Below, one piece after another: positions 25,290 through 33,707 of a DNA stretch of 64,000 bases (positions are counted from its first letter, which is position 1; each line of letters starts with the position of its first letter). The position numbers and the translations under genes were made by a program. This stretch comes from Ruminococcaceae bacterium UBA1405. Lineage in GTDB: Bacteria; Bacillota; Clostridia; Oscillospirales; Ruminococcaceae. The notes under the pieces are model-generated. The model searched no databases. It saw only the letters and a program-made list of their open reading frames with translations, and had not been told where the DNA came from. The stretch is from assembly GCA_002305685.1 (NCBI GenBank), contig DBQB01000024.1:1-64000 (forward strand), in the 5' to 3' direction.

Positions 25290-26060
25290 TCAGAAAGTTT
25301 CTGTTATTTTCCCTTTCACCGCACGGGTCGCCCAAAAACAGGGAATCCCATGCTGATGCAGATTCCCCTGCCCGTTGGTGTCCTCATACAGGTGCGTGAG
25401 GATAAAACCTGCTTCCAGCTGGCCGCCCAGCTGTTCTTCCAGCGTATGGGAAAACTGGATTCCGTCGTCTCCCTGCATCGCCTGCTCATACAGCTGCGGG
25501 TCCCTCAGAGGATTGTAGGGCAGAGAATGGACAACGGTGGTTTCCTCCTCGTCAAAGATATAGTTGATGCCGTTGTCCAGTCCGCAAAGCAGTACACCGC
25601 CGGGGCGCAGCACCCGGAAACATTCCCGGAAAATCGGCTTTACCTGTTCCACATAGCAGTTGGAAACCGGGTGAAAAATGAGATCAAAACTGCCGTCTGC
25701 AAAGGGGAGCGGCTGGGTCATATCCCGCTGGAGTATTTCCACCTCGTAATGCTCCCGCTGGGCCACCATCCTTTCGCTTTCACACTGCACCTGGGAATAA
25801 TCCAGCACCGTACACCGGGCGCCGCAGGCGGCAAAGATGGGAATTTGCTGGCCGCCTCCGCTGGCAAGGCCCAAAATCCGCTTCCCTTCCAGATTGCCAA
25901 ACCACTGGCGGGGTACCGGCTTGGTGGGGGTCAGATAGACCTTCCACTCCCCCTTCAAGGCTTTTTCATAAGTTTCATGGGAGATGGGAACCCCCCACTC
26001 CCAGCCTTCCCGGCACCACTGATCGATACACTGGGCGTTGATTTGTTGGTAGTTCATCAT
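25290..26060 (-). CDS. Class I SAM-dependent methyltransferase
   Basis: A 256-residue Rossmann-fold methyltransferase. Motif I is ILGLASGGGQQIPIFAACGA (about 63-82), motif II CTVLDYSQVQ, and motif IV SFDLIFHPVSNCYVE. The N-terminal ~45 residues with WCREGWEWGVPISHE are typical of a clostridial subgroup. The ATG at 26060 follows GGAAGGAGCCGATGG. It is last in the tatD-rlmA-methyltransferase run. The substrate is unknown; a small molecule is more likely than nucleic acid. Confidence 0.8.
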   Translation of the reverse strand: MMNYQQINAQCIDQWCREGWEWGVPISHETYEKALKGEWKVYLTPTKPVPRQWFGNLEGKRILGLASGGGQQIPIFAACGARCTVLDYSQVQCESERMVAQREHYEVEILQRDMTQPLPFADGSFDLIFHPVSNCYVEQVKPIFRECFRVLRPGGVLLCGLDNGINYIFDEEETTVVHSLPYNPLRDPQLYEQAMQGDDGIQFSHTLEEQLGGQLEAGFILTHLYEDTNGQGNLHQHGIPCFWATRAVKGKITETF

Positions 26061-26164
26061 CCATCGGCTCCTTCCGTTTCGCGCTGTCAATTTCCCAAAA
26101 TGATTGTCTTGGCAGTCGTGCGCAAGAGACATCCACTGTATGAAGATCATTTTCCCAAAAGCGG

Positions 26165-27004
26165 TTAGGCCTTTTGATACTCTATCAGCCAGAAATCAAT
26201 CTCTGTCTCCAAGCTTTCCAGCTTTTTGAGACGCTCTGCGCCCGCTACCGAAGTTTTATAATAATAAGGCGTCATCATGAACAGCCCCTGGATCACAGCC
26301 TGCCCATCCAGCCTGCGCCGGTAGGCGATGCGCTGACGGCTCTGGATGGAAAAGCCTTGCAGTTCATGGTTTTTTTCCTCGTTCTCATAGGGATGCTCAT
26401 ACAGGATCTCTTTGAGTCCGAACAGATGGCGCGCCCCCGGATATGCCGCCACAAAATGCCCGCCCGGGCGCAGCACCCGGGAAAATTCCTGTTCCCCAAT
26501 GGGGGAAAAGACGTTGTAAACCACGTCCAAACTCTCATCAGCGAAGGGAAGATCAAAGATACTCCCCACCCCGAAGCTGCTCTGCACCGGCAGAGGAATC
26601 TTCTGACAGCGCTTGGCCGCCGCCTTCACTCCGTACTTGGAGAGATCTATTCCATAAAAATCCAGCGGTATCCCCCGCTGTGCCGCCGCTTCCAGCAAAT
26701 GCTGGGCATAGTATCCCTCCCCGCATCCGGCATCCAATACCCGCAGGCTTTGGGGAAGGGATAAAACGCTCTCACACAGCGCATCGCTGAGGGGCTGGTA
26801 ATATCCGGCGGAAAGAAAGGTGGTTCTGCCGGATATCATCAGGGCGTTATCCCCTGGATCGCTGCTGCTTTTTTTGTTGGCCAACAGCAGATTGACATAC
26901 CCGCCCCTGGAGCGTCCCGCCCGGTCAAAGCTGTGACGGTTTTCACAGACAAAGCGGGTATCCTCCTTTTGCAGCGGGCTATGACAAACGGGACAGCGAA
27001 ACAT
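26165..27004 (-). CDS. rlmA: RlmA-type 23S rRNA (guanine-N1) methyltransferase
   Basis: A 279-residue protein with the RlmA layout. An N-terminal zinc finger is formed by C4, C7, C20 and H24, followed by HSFDRAGRSRGGYVNLL, then a SAM-binding domain with VLDAGCGEGYYAQHL and VVYNVFSPIGEQEFSRVLRPGG. RlmA enzymes methylate G745 or G748 in helix 35 of 23S rRNA, near the peptide exit tunnel, and can affect macrolide sensitivity. The start follows GGAGGAAGGGTTT, and the tatD stop is 15 bases upstream. Exact target position is not deducible. Confidence 0.8.
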   Translation of the reverse strand: MFRCPVCHSPLQKEDTRFVCENRHSFDRAGRSRGGYVNLLLANKKSSSDPGDNALMISGRTTFLSAGYYQPLSDALCESVLSLPQSLRVLDAGCGEGYYAQHLLEAAAQRGIPLDFYGIDLSKYGVKAAAKRCQKIPLPVQSSFGVGSIFDLPFADESLDVVYNVFSPIGEQEFSRVLRPGGHFVAAYPGARHLFGLKEILYEHPYENEEKNHELQGFSIQSRQRIAYRRRLDGQAVIQGLFMMTPYYYKTSVAGAERLKKLESLETEIDFWLIEYQKA

Positions 27005-27019
27005 AAACCCTTCCTCCTG

Positions 27020-27799
27020 TCAAAGCGAAATACCGTAAACCCGGCGCCCGTTTTCGTTGGCAATGTCGATCATCTGCTGGGTATCAATCCCCTTGAGACC
27101 GGCCATCACCTGGGCGTGGTGGACAATCATCGTGGAGTCACACCTTCTTCCCCGAAATGGTACCGGCGCCATATAAGGGCAATCGGTTTCCAGCACCAGA
27201 CGATCCAGCGGGATGGCTTCCACCGCCTCCAAAGCCCGGCGGGCGTTGGGAAAGGTGAGCACACCGGTAAAACCAATGTACATTCCCAATTTGACCAGCT
27301 GCTCCGCCATCTCCCGGGAACCGGAAAAACAGTGTACAATCCCCTTGGGACGGTAACGCTGCAGCATCGACAGCACATCCCCATGGGCGTCCCGATCATG
27401 GACAATCACCGGCAGATCCAGCTCTTTGGCAAGCTCCAGCTGCTGGGCAAAACGCTGCTGCTGAATCTCCTTGGAATAATCCAGATAATGATAATCCAGA
27501 CCAATCTCTCCGATGGCCTTCACTTTTTCTTCCTTGGCCAACTTGGCCAGCTCCTCCAGATAACCATCCTCCGGCGAGACGGTCCCGGCATCGGACGGGT
27601 GAACCCCTACCGCACAGTAAAGATGGGGATACTTTCGGCTGTACTCCACACCCCAACGGCTGGTCTGCATATCGCATCCCGCCTCCATCACCAGGGAAAC
27701 ACCCCGCTGGGGCAGCGACTCCAGCAGCGATTCCCGATCCTCGTCAAAACGGTTGTCGTAATAATGGGCATGGGTATCAAAGATATTTTCAAACTCCAA
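27020..27799 (-). CDS. tatD: TatD-family metal-dependent deoxyribonuclease
   Basis: A 259-residue TIM-barrel hydrolase. Metal ligands are H10 and H12 in DTHAHY, the Glu in IGEIGLDYHY, the His in IVHDRDAHG, the His in IVHCFSG and the Asp in LETDCPYMAPVPFRG. TatD proteins are 3'-5' DNases or broader hydrolases. The start is TTG at 27799 with AAGGCGG seven bases upstream. It lies behind metG, but an intrinsic terminator (27822-27853) falls directly before its ribosome site, so expression probably depends on read-through. Confidence 0.9.
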   Translation of the reverse strand: MEFENIFDTHAHYYDNRFDEDRESLLESLPQRGVSLVMEAGCDMQTSRWGVEYSRKYPHLYCAVGVHPSDAGTVSPEDGYLEELAKLAKEEKVKAIGEIGLDYHYLDYSKEIQQQRFAQQLELAKELDLPVIVHDRDAHGDVLSMLQRYRPKGIVHCFSGSREMAEQLVKLGMYIGFTGVLTFPNARRALEAVEAIPLDRLVLETDCPYMAPVPFRGRRCDSTMIVHHAQVMAGLKGIDTQQMIDIANENGRRVYGISL

Positions 27800-27821
27800 A
27801 ACGGTTCCGCCTTTCCAAAAA

Positions 27822-27853
27822 CAGGCTGCCGGAAAAACCTCTCCGACAGCCTG
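27822..27853 (-). terminator. Terminator between metG and tatD
   Basis: A 12-bp stem with one G-U pair on the minus strand followed by TTTTT and then the tatD ribosome site. It would reduce tatD expression relative to metG. Confidence 0.75.
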
Positions 27854-27870
27854 CAAATTTGCTTACAAAA

Positions 27871-29859
27871 TTATCTCACCTTAGCGCCGTTGGGAACATC
27901 ATCGCTGACAAAGACCACCTTGGCAGCCTCGCCCACATCCGCCGCCAACAGCATTCCCTGGGACATTACCCCACGCAGTTTGGCAGGTTTCAGGTTGGCG
28001 ACAATGATAACCTTCTTGCCCACCAACTCCTCAGGGGTATACCAAGCGGCAATACCGGAAACCACCTGACGGGGTTCTCCGGAACCGTCGTCCAGTTGTA
28101 GTTTTAACAGCTTGTCGGATTTCTCCACCCGGGTGCATTCGATCACCTGGGCCACCCGGAAGGAAACCTTGGCAAAGTCATCGATGGTGATGAGGGAAGC
28201 AACCCCTTCGGGAGTCTCCTTGGAAGCAGGCTCCTGCTGCTTTTTCGCCTCTTTGGCGGGCTTTTCGGTTTTGGGAGCCTTCTCCTGGGTCTGGGCACCG
28301 CCACCGAGCGCTTCCAGCTCCTTGGCCATATCGATTCTGGGGAACAGCGTCTCCCCTTTTTCCACCTTCACATCCAGTGGCAGCTGACCAAAGGACGCCC
28401 CGCTCTCCCAGCTGCACAGCGCCGCATCCGCGCCGATCTGTTTTTGGATCTTGGCACAGGCGTCCGGCATCACCGGGGTTAGGAAGATAGAAGCGATACG
28501 GATGGATTCCAGCATATTATAAAGCACCGTCGCCAGACGGGCGGTCTTGGAGGGATCCTTGCACAGAACCCAAGGAGCTGTCTCATCGATATATTTGTTG
28601 GTGCGGGAGACCAGCTTCATGGTCTCGGCAATGGCATTCTGGAACTGGAAGGCATCCATCTGCTCCTCCACCTTGGCTTTGAGGGCGTTGGCCATGGCAA
28701 TCAGCTCATCGTCCATGGGGTCCGCTTCCCGCTCCACCGGCAGCTTTTCTCCAAAATATTTGATGGCCATGGAAACGGTACGGGAAACCAGATTGCCCAG
28801 ATCGTTGGCCAGATCGGTATTGATGCGGGTAATCAGCGCTTCGTTGGAGAAGTTACCATCTGAACCGAAGGGGAATTCCCGCAGCAGGAAATAGCGAACC
28901 GCATCCACACTGTACCGCTGACAGAGGATGGCGGGGTCCACTACATTTCCCTTGGATTTGGACATCTTGCCTCCGTCCAGCAGCAGCCAGCCGTGGCCAT
29001 ACACCTTTTTGGGCAGCGGCAGATCCAACGCCATCAGCATGGCAGGCCAGATAATAGAATGGAAGCGGACAATCTCCTTGCCCACAAAATGGACATCCGC
29101 AGGCCAATATTTTTCAAAATCATGGTATTTTTCATTGCCATAGCCCAGAGCGGTGATATAGTTGCTCAGTGCGTCCACCCAGACATAGACAATATGCTTG
29201 GGATCAAAATCCACCGGCACGCCCCAGGTAAAGCTGGTACGGGAGACGCACAGATCCTCCAGTCCGGGTTTGATAAAGTTGTTTACCATCTCGTTGACGC
29301 GGGACTTGGGCTCCAGAAATCCGGGATTCTCCTCATAGAGTTTCAGCAGCCGGTCGCCGTATTTGGAAAGACGGAAAAAGTAAGCTTCCTCCTCCGCATC
29401 GATCACCTCGCGGCCACAGTCGGGACATTTGCCGTCCACCAGCTGGGTTTCGGTCCAGAAGGATTCGCAGGGGGTACAATATTTTCCCTTGTAGGTGCCT
29501 TTATAGATCTCGCCTTTGTCATAGAGCTTTTTGAAGATTTTTTTCACCGATTCCTCGTGATAATCGTCGGTGGTACGGATAAAGCGATGCTCAGAAATAT
29601 TCATCAGCTTCCAGAGGTCCTGGATACCGGCAACCACTTTGTCCACATACTCTTTGGGTGTCACGCCGGCAGCGGCGGCTTTCTGCTCAATCTTCTGGCC
29701 GTGCTCATCGGTACCGGTGAGGAACATTACATCATATCCCTGCAAACGTTTATACCGTGCCATAACATCGGTGGCCACGGTGCAGTAGCTGTGGCCGATA
29801 TGCAGCTTGTCCGAAGGATAATAGATGGGGGTGGTAATATAATAAGGCTTTTGACTCAT
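27871..29859 (-). CDS. metG: Methionyl-tRNA synthetase
   Basis: A 662-residue class I synthetase charging tRNA-Met. HIGH is at 20-23, the zinc knuckle is C128, C131, C145 and C148, KMSKS is near residue 303, and a C-terminal tRNA-binding EMAP/Trbp111 domain covers about 560-662 (FAKVSFRVAQVIECTRVEKSDKLL region). A lysine-rich linker precedes it. The ATG follows AAAGGAGAATTTCC. It is first of a run with tatD, rlmA and a methyltransferase. The 200-base leader has no T-box motif. Confidence 0.97.
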   Translation of the reverse strand: MSQKPYYITTPIYYPSDKLHIGHSYCTVATDVMARYKRLQGYDVMFLTGTDEHGQKIEQKAAAAGVTPKEYVDKVVAGIQDLWKLMNISEHRFIRTTDDYHEESVKKIFKKLYDKGEIYKGTYKGKYCTPCESFWTETQLVDGKCPDCGREVIDAEEEAYFFRLSKYGDRLLKLYEENPGFLEPKSRVNEMVNNFIKPGLEDLCVSRTSFTWGVPVDFDPKHIVYVWVDALSNYITALGYGNEKYHDFEKYWPADVHFVGKEIVRFHSIIWPAMLMALDLPLPKKVYGHGWLLLDGGKMSKSKGNVVDPAILCQRYSVDAVRYFLLREFPFGSDGNFSNEALITRINTDLANDLGNLVSRTVSMAIKYFGEKLPVEREADPMDDELIAMANALKAKVEEQMDAFQFQNAIAETMKLVSRTNKYIDETAPWVLCKDPSKTARLATVLYNMLESIRIASIFLTPVMPDACAKIQKQIGADAALCSWESGASFGQLPLDVKVEKGETLFPRIDMAKELEALGGGAQTQEKAPKTEKPAKEAKKQQEPASKETPEGVASLITIDDFAKVSFRVAQVIECTRVEKSDKLLKLQLDDGSGEPRQVVSGIAAWYTPEELVGKKVIIVANLKPAKLRGVMSQGMLLAADVGEAAKVVFVSDDVPNGAKVR

Positions 29860-30020
29860 GGAAATTCTCCTTTAATGTTTGATGGGAAGCCGGAAATCCT
29901 ATAAAAATACGATGATGGATCGTTTATCTCTGCGCCCGGGGGCGCATACCATAACGGTTGACAGAATACTCTTTCATACCGCTGCCACACCTCCTGGTTT
30001 TGTTGATATCGGTTTCCCAT
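29856..30020 (-). CDS. Possible 54-residue ORF overlapping the metG start
   Basis: An ATG at 30020 opens a frame (MGNRYQQNQEVWQRYERV..., ending SNIKGEFP) whose TGA overlaps the metG ATG as ATGA. The overlap is what a translationally coupled leader ORF would show. There is, however, no good ribosome site at the ATG, and a second short frame overlaps it. It may be chance. Confidence 0.25.
   Translation of the reverse strand: MGNRYQQNQEVWQRYERVFCQPLWYAPPGAEINDPSSYFYRISGFPSNIKGEFP
29924..29977 (-). CDS. Possible 17-residue leader peptide before metG
   Basis: AGGAGG lies 12 bases before an ATG at 29977 that opens MKEYSVNRYGMRPRAQR. A GC-rich hairpin (TGCGCC/GGCGCA, 29931-29946) overlaps its end. 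The spacing is longer than ideal. A regulatory role is a guess. Confidence 0.2.
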   Translation of the reverse strand: MKEYSVNRYGMRPRAQR

Positions 30021-30054
30021 ATGCCTTCACAACACAATTACGGGCAAAATGTAA

Positions 30055-30099
30055 CAACCGTTCAACCGTTATTATAACACCAGCCCGATGCAAAAACAA
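30055..30099 (-). promoter_or_regulatory. Promoter of metG with a tandem 8-base repeat at the start site
   Basis: TTGTTT (30094-30099), a 17-base spacer and TATAAT (30071-30076), directly followed by two copies of AACGGTTG (30063-30070 and 30055-30062). The repeat could be an operator. Confidence 0.6.
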
Positions 30100-30101
30100 G
30101 A

Positions 30102-30154
30102 AAACCGGTTCAAAGATTGCAAATTTTCCCAATCTGCAATCTTTGAACCGGTTT
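30102..30154 (-). terminator. Terminator of the D,D-carboxypeptidase gene
   Basis: A perfect 20-bp stem (30102-30121 with 30135-30154) followed on the minus strand by TTCTTGTTTTTG. Its lower side overlaps the metG -35 region. Confidence 0.9.
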
Positions 30155-30187
30155 GACTGCGGAAAAGAACACCTCACGGCATACAGA

Positions 30188-31723
30188 TCAGTAACGGTTT
30201 TTCCACTGTCCTGCGGTATCCGCCCGGCTGTTCAGCGCTGAACCCATTGTATTGGCCCCGGAACGGCGCATCTGCCGGCGGATATCCTCCCGACGGCGAT
30301 ATTGTTCCAGCTGATGCTCTTTTTGTTTGAGCATGGCGTTTCTGCGTTTTTCCCGCTCCAAACGCTGACGGCGCTTTTTCTTGGTGTCGTAGACAAACCA
30401 TATCCGCAGTCCCAGCACCAACAAAGCCAGCAGCAGAACGGCCAGCAGCACCCATTTCACAATTCCCCAAAGGGTTCCCATCACCTTGGAAACGCCTTGC
30501 GTTATCTCGGAGGACGGCTGGACAGCAGCCATTTCGCTGGACGCCGAGAGTTCAGAGATGCTGGCCTGGAGCGGCACCTCAATGGTGGAAGGAACCCCCT
30601 CCACCGGATGGGTAAGGGTGACGATGGCCTTGGGAGAAAATCCTTCCAGCTGGTTGCCGCTCTCAGCATAGTTAAAGGTTACGGTATAATCTTCCTCCCC
30701 CAACCCCAATGGGAGATAGTAAACCGACCCACTGTCGGTAAGGATCTGACCGGTTGCCACCGTCTGGGAATCCTCCCCGGAGGAAAAGGTCACCGAGCGC
30801 ACCGACAGATCGTCCGCCGTCATCTCCACCCGCTGATATGTTTCGAAGGCAAAGTCCAGCGCAGCGGCGGCGTCGGCATACTGCTGGGCATAGGGATCGC
30901 TGCGCATACATACACAGATTAAGGTGCGATCTCCCCGCTTGGCAGCAGTGACGATGGTATAGAGCGCCTCCTCCGTATATCCCAGTTTTCCGCCAAACGC
31001 CCCTTCGTATTTGTAGGTGGTGTTCTTGATCATCTCGTTTTGATTGGAGAAGATGCGGCTTTCCGGTTGTTTGTTGGTAGGGGCCATCTCATAGGTTACG
31101 GTGGTAAAAAACGGCAAAAACGCCTCATTTTCCATGGCGTAGCGGGTGAGCAGCGCCATATCATAAGCGGTGGTATAATGATCGCTGTCAATCAGACCAT
31201 GGGGATTGGTGAAATGGGTATTTACTGCGCCCACCTTCTGTGCCAACGCATTCATCTTGGCAACAAACTCATCGTTGCTGCCCGCCACCTTCTCGGCAAT
31301 TCCGTTGGCGGCATCGTTGGCGGAGGCAAGCATCATGGCATAGAGTGCATCCTCTATCGTCAGTTCTTCCCCTTCATCCAGGGCGATGTGGGAGGAATAT
31401 CGCGGCACCGAAAAAACAGCATCGTGGGACATGGTGATGGTTTCATCCAGCGCAATCCCGCTCTCCAGCGCCACAGCAGCACTGATGATTTTGGTAATGC
31501 TGGCCGGCGCCATCTTTTGATCTTTATTTTTTTGATACAGAACCTGTCCGGTCTCCGCGTCTATTACCACCGCTGTCTCAGATACCAGCTTCGGAACCTC
31601 AATAGAATTGTCAGCTGCCTGTACAACCGTCACCCCCGGGGTGTTCAAAACAAACAGCAATAGAAAACAACTGAAAAGACAAAGTACTCTCTTTATTATT
31701 CCGGGAAACCCAATGCGTTCCAA
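30188..31723 (-). CDS. D-alanyl-D-alanine carboxypeptidase family protein
   Basis: About 511 residues. A signal peptide is followed by a penicillin-binding serine peptidase domain with SITK (nucleophile Ser and Lys) in MAPASITKIIS, SAND as the SxN motif, and GGKLGYTEEA at the third motif, where KLG replaces the usual KTG. A beta-rich C-terminal domain, a membrane segment (LWGIVKWVLLAVLLLALLV) and a ~65-residue very basic cytoplasmic tail follow. It trims pentapeptide stems of peptidoglycan. The start is TTG at 31723 with GGAGG ten bases upstream. It differs from classical DacA in having a true transmembrane C-terminus and a long charged tail. Confidence 0.85.
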   Translation of the reverse strand: MERIGFPGIIKRVLCLFSCFLLLFVLNTPGVTVVQAADNSIEVPKLVSETAVVIDAETGQVLYQKNKDQKMAPASITKIISAAVALESGIALDETITMSHDAVFSVPRYSSHIALDEGEELTIEDALYAMMLASANDAANGIAEKVAGSNDEFVAKMNALAQKVGAVNTHFTNPHGLIDSDHYTTAYDMALLTRYAMENEAFLPFFTTVTYEMAPTNKQPESRIFSNQNEMIKNTTYKYEGAFGGKLGYTEEALYTIVTAAKRGDRTLICVCMRSDPYAQQYADAAAALDFAFETYQRVEMTADDLSVRSVTFSSGEDSQTVATGQILTDSGSVYYLPLGLGEEDYTVTFNYAESGNQLEGFSPKAIVTLTHPVEGVPSTIEVPLQASISELSASSEMAAVQPSSEITQGVSKVMGTLWGIVKWVLLAVLLLALLVLGLRIWFVYDTKKKRRQRLEREKRRNAMLKQKEHQLEQYRRREDIRRQMRRSGANTMGSALNSRADTAGQWKNRY

Positions 31724-32029
31724 CGCTTTTTTTCCTCCTTGCCCAACCAACTAACGGAACAAAACAGACCAATCGTAAAATTTTTATCCGTCATCAAGAC
31801 ACATTCAAATTATAAAAAGGATACCGGGTATCTGTCAATCCCATCCGATAAAATTTCCATAAAAAGGAAAATCCGAAAAGAGCTGTGCAAAGGTTCCTAT
31901 CCTTTTGTTTACTTCTATGCTATAATAATCCGGACAGCGGTAAGCTTTTTCCAGACCGAACCGGTTTCAAACCCCTTCCGGTACTGGCCAACCCTTTGGC
32001 ATCATTACAACAAAATGGAGGTAATCCCC

Positions 32030-32488
32030 ATGTCCAACACCGTTTTTTCCCCCGTCACCTCTCAGCAGATGACCTTCACCGACAGCTTCGGAGAACCCAT
32101 GTACAAGGCTCTGGTTCCCTGGAAACAGGAATCGGTATGGATTGACGTGTCCACAGGGACCGACCAACCCCTCACCCCCGCGCAGCTGAATCAGGTTAAC
32201 GCCGAGCTGTGCTGGCTTTGGGACAACTGGCATCTGGTGGAGGCTCAGTTTGGAGAAGGCTCCGAGCTGCTGAGAGAAAAAAATCAGAACCTTTTTGAGG
32301 ATGAACAACCCTATGATGCAGCCGCCTTTGCCGCCCAGATCCTGCTGGAAGCCATTCAGCTCAACCTGGCGCAGGACAAGGTGGATTCTTTGCAGCTGTG
32401 GTATGACGACGGAGAATTGTTTGGCGGCGCTTCCATTTTGTTGGAATGGAAAGAGCACGCCCTCTCCCACATCCATATCCAGGATTAA
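32030..32488 (+). CDS. Conserved hypothetical protein, possibly DUF2262-like
   Basis: A 152-residue soluble acidic protein. The central PLTPAQLNQVNAELCWLWDN and the C-terminal LQLWYDDGELFGGASILLEW stretches look like the DUF2262-type fold of uncharacterised proteins; this is by impression only. The ATG at 32030 follows ATGGAGGTAATCCCC. An extended -10 (TGCTATAAT) lies ~100 bases upstream; 31724-31930 otherwise shows nothing. Its stop overlaps the end of the convergent patatin gene by four bases. Confidence 0.6.
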   Translation: MSNTVFSPVTSQQMTFTDSFGEPMYKALVPWKQESVWIDVSTGTDQPLTPAQLNQVNAELCWLWDNWHLVEAQFGEGSELLREKNQNLFEDEQPYDAAAFAAQILLEAIQLNLAQDKVDSLQLWYDDGELFGGASILLEWKEHALSHIHIQD

Positions 32489-33489
32489 ACGGATTTGCGA
32501 AACCTGCGGCGGCCCTCCGCCTCTTTGGAGGAGCGGAGATAAGGCTTTCCGGGACCCTCCGCTTCCTGCCGGTGGAGTCCGGGCAAAAGCTGCTCATCGG
32601 TCAGATTGGACAAATCTTTTAACCCCTGGACATCGCAGCCGGGCGCCGCGCACAGCCTGAGGATCTTTTCGATGGCCGCCTTGGCGTCGTCATAACCGTT
32701 TTGATAAAGCTGCTGCAATTTTTCCGGATCCTTCTCAAAATTACCTACCGCAACAGGCTGGGACGGCCGGATAATCACCGCCTTGCCCTCCTGTTCCAAA
32801 GCCTCGCAGTCCTCTATGCTTTTATTATAGGTAAGATACCGGTGCTGTAAACTTTTCACCAGATTGGGGAAACGCCGGTATTTTACCGCCACCAGCTTAT
32901 CGGTACGGCTCTTATGCTTGCGATACCCTGCGGGGCGGGTGAGGACAATCACCGGACGGGTGATCCCCCGGGCCAGGGCGGAGAGCAGCGGAATCGATTC
33001 GCTGGCGCTGCCGTCCACCAACAGTTTGCCGTCCACCGCCACCATCTGGGAGAACAGCGGGATGGAGCTGGAACCCATCAGATAGGATAGGGAATCCCTG
33101 GCGTCCAGCGTCATACGCACATCCGGACGTCCGGTATCGCAGTCGGTGCTGACAATATACAGCTGGGTTTTGGAAGCGACATACCGATCGTAATCCAGAT
33201 ATACCAGCTTATCGGGAATCTCACGAAACACAAAATCCATTCCAAACACCGAGCCCCGGGTGAGAATCCCCTTGGGATCCACATAACGCTTATCCTGAGA
33301 AAACTCCTTGAGAATATAGATATTGCGTCCCCGCTGACGGGAAATATAGGAAACCGCGTTACATCCTCCGGCGGATACGCCAAATATCTTTTCAAAATAA
33401 AGATTCTCATCCAAAAAGCAATCCAAAACCCCTGAGGTATAAGCGCCGCGCATACCTCCGCCTTCCAGTAGCAATCCAATCTGCTCCAA
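32485..33489 (-). CDS. Patatin-like phospholipase
   Basis: A 334-residue bacterial patatin (YjjU/RssA-like). The oxyanion motif LLEGGGMRGAYTSGVLD (about 7-23), the nucleophile elbow GVSAGG (about 37-42) and the catalytic VDGSASESIPL are intact, so it should be an active Ser-Asp lipid acyl hydrolase. It is cytoplasmic, with no signal peptide. The start is TTG at 33489 following GAAAGGATGAGATGCT. The C-terminal ~40 residues are basic. The substrate is unknown. Confidence 0.88.
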   Translation of the reverse strand: MEQIGLLLEGGGMRGAYTSGVLDCFLDENLYFEKIFGVSAGGCNAVSYISRQRGRNIYILKEFSQDKRYVDPKGILTRGSVFGMDFVFREIPDKLVYLDYDRYVASKTQLYIVSTDCDTGRPDVRMTLDARDSLSYLMGSSSIPLFSQMVAVDGKLLVDGSASESIPLLSALARGITRPVIVLTRPAGYRKHKSRTDKLVAVKYRRFPNLVKSLQHRYLTYNKSIEDCEALEQEGKAVIIRPSQPVAVGNFEKDPEKLQQLYQNGYDDAKAAIEKILRLCAAPGCDVQGLKDLSNLTDEQLLPGLHRQEAEGPGKPYLRSSKEAEGRRRFRKSV

Positions 33490-33542
33490 AGCATCTCATC
33501 CTTTCACCAACTGCAAAAAATATCTCGTCAGGAGGTCCTGTG

Positions 33543-33707
33543 ATGGAACCTATTTTTTATACTGTATCAAAAATCGACGGAGATTACGCCATCCTGATCA
33601 GCGAAACCGGAGAGCAAAATCCGGTGGCCATGGCACTATTGCCCCAAGGGATTCAGGAGGGCGACCGTCTGGTGTGTGAATTCTTCAGTTACCGGATTGC
33701 GGAGTAA
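33543..33707 (+). CDS. DUF3006-like small protein
   Basis: A 54-residue protein with AGGAGG eight bases before its ATG. The pattern VSKIDGDYAILISETGEQN, then ALLPQGIQEGDRLVCE, matches the small beta-barrel DUF3006 layout (a short fold around IDGDYAxL and LPxGxxEGD). It ends 20 bases inside the 3' end of the convergent gene at 33685. Function unknown. Confidence 0.65.
   Translation: MEPIFYTVSKIDGDYAILISETGEQNPVAMALLPQGIQEGDRLVCEFFSYRIAE

Noticed and set aside
29860..30070. T-box or SAM riboswitch in the metG leader
   Set aside because: No GGTGGNACCGCG core, no antiterminator and no SAM-riboswitch signature could be found.
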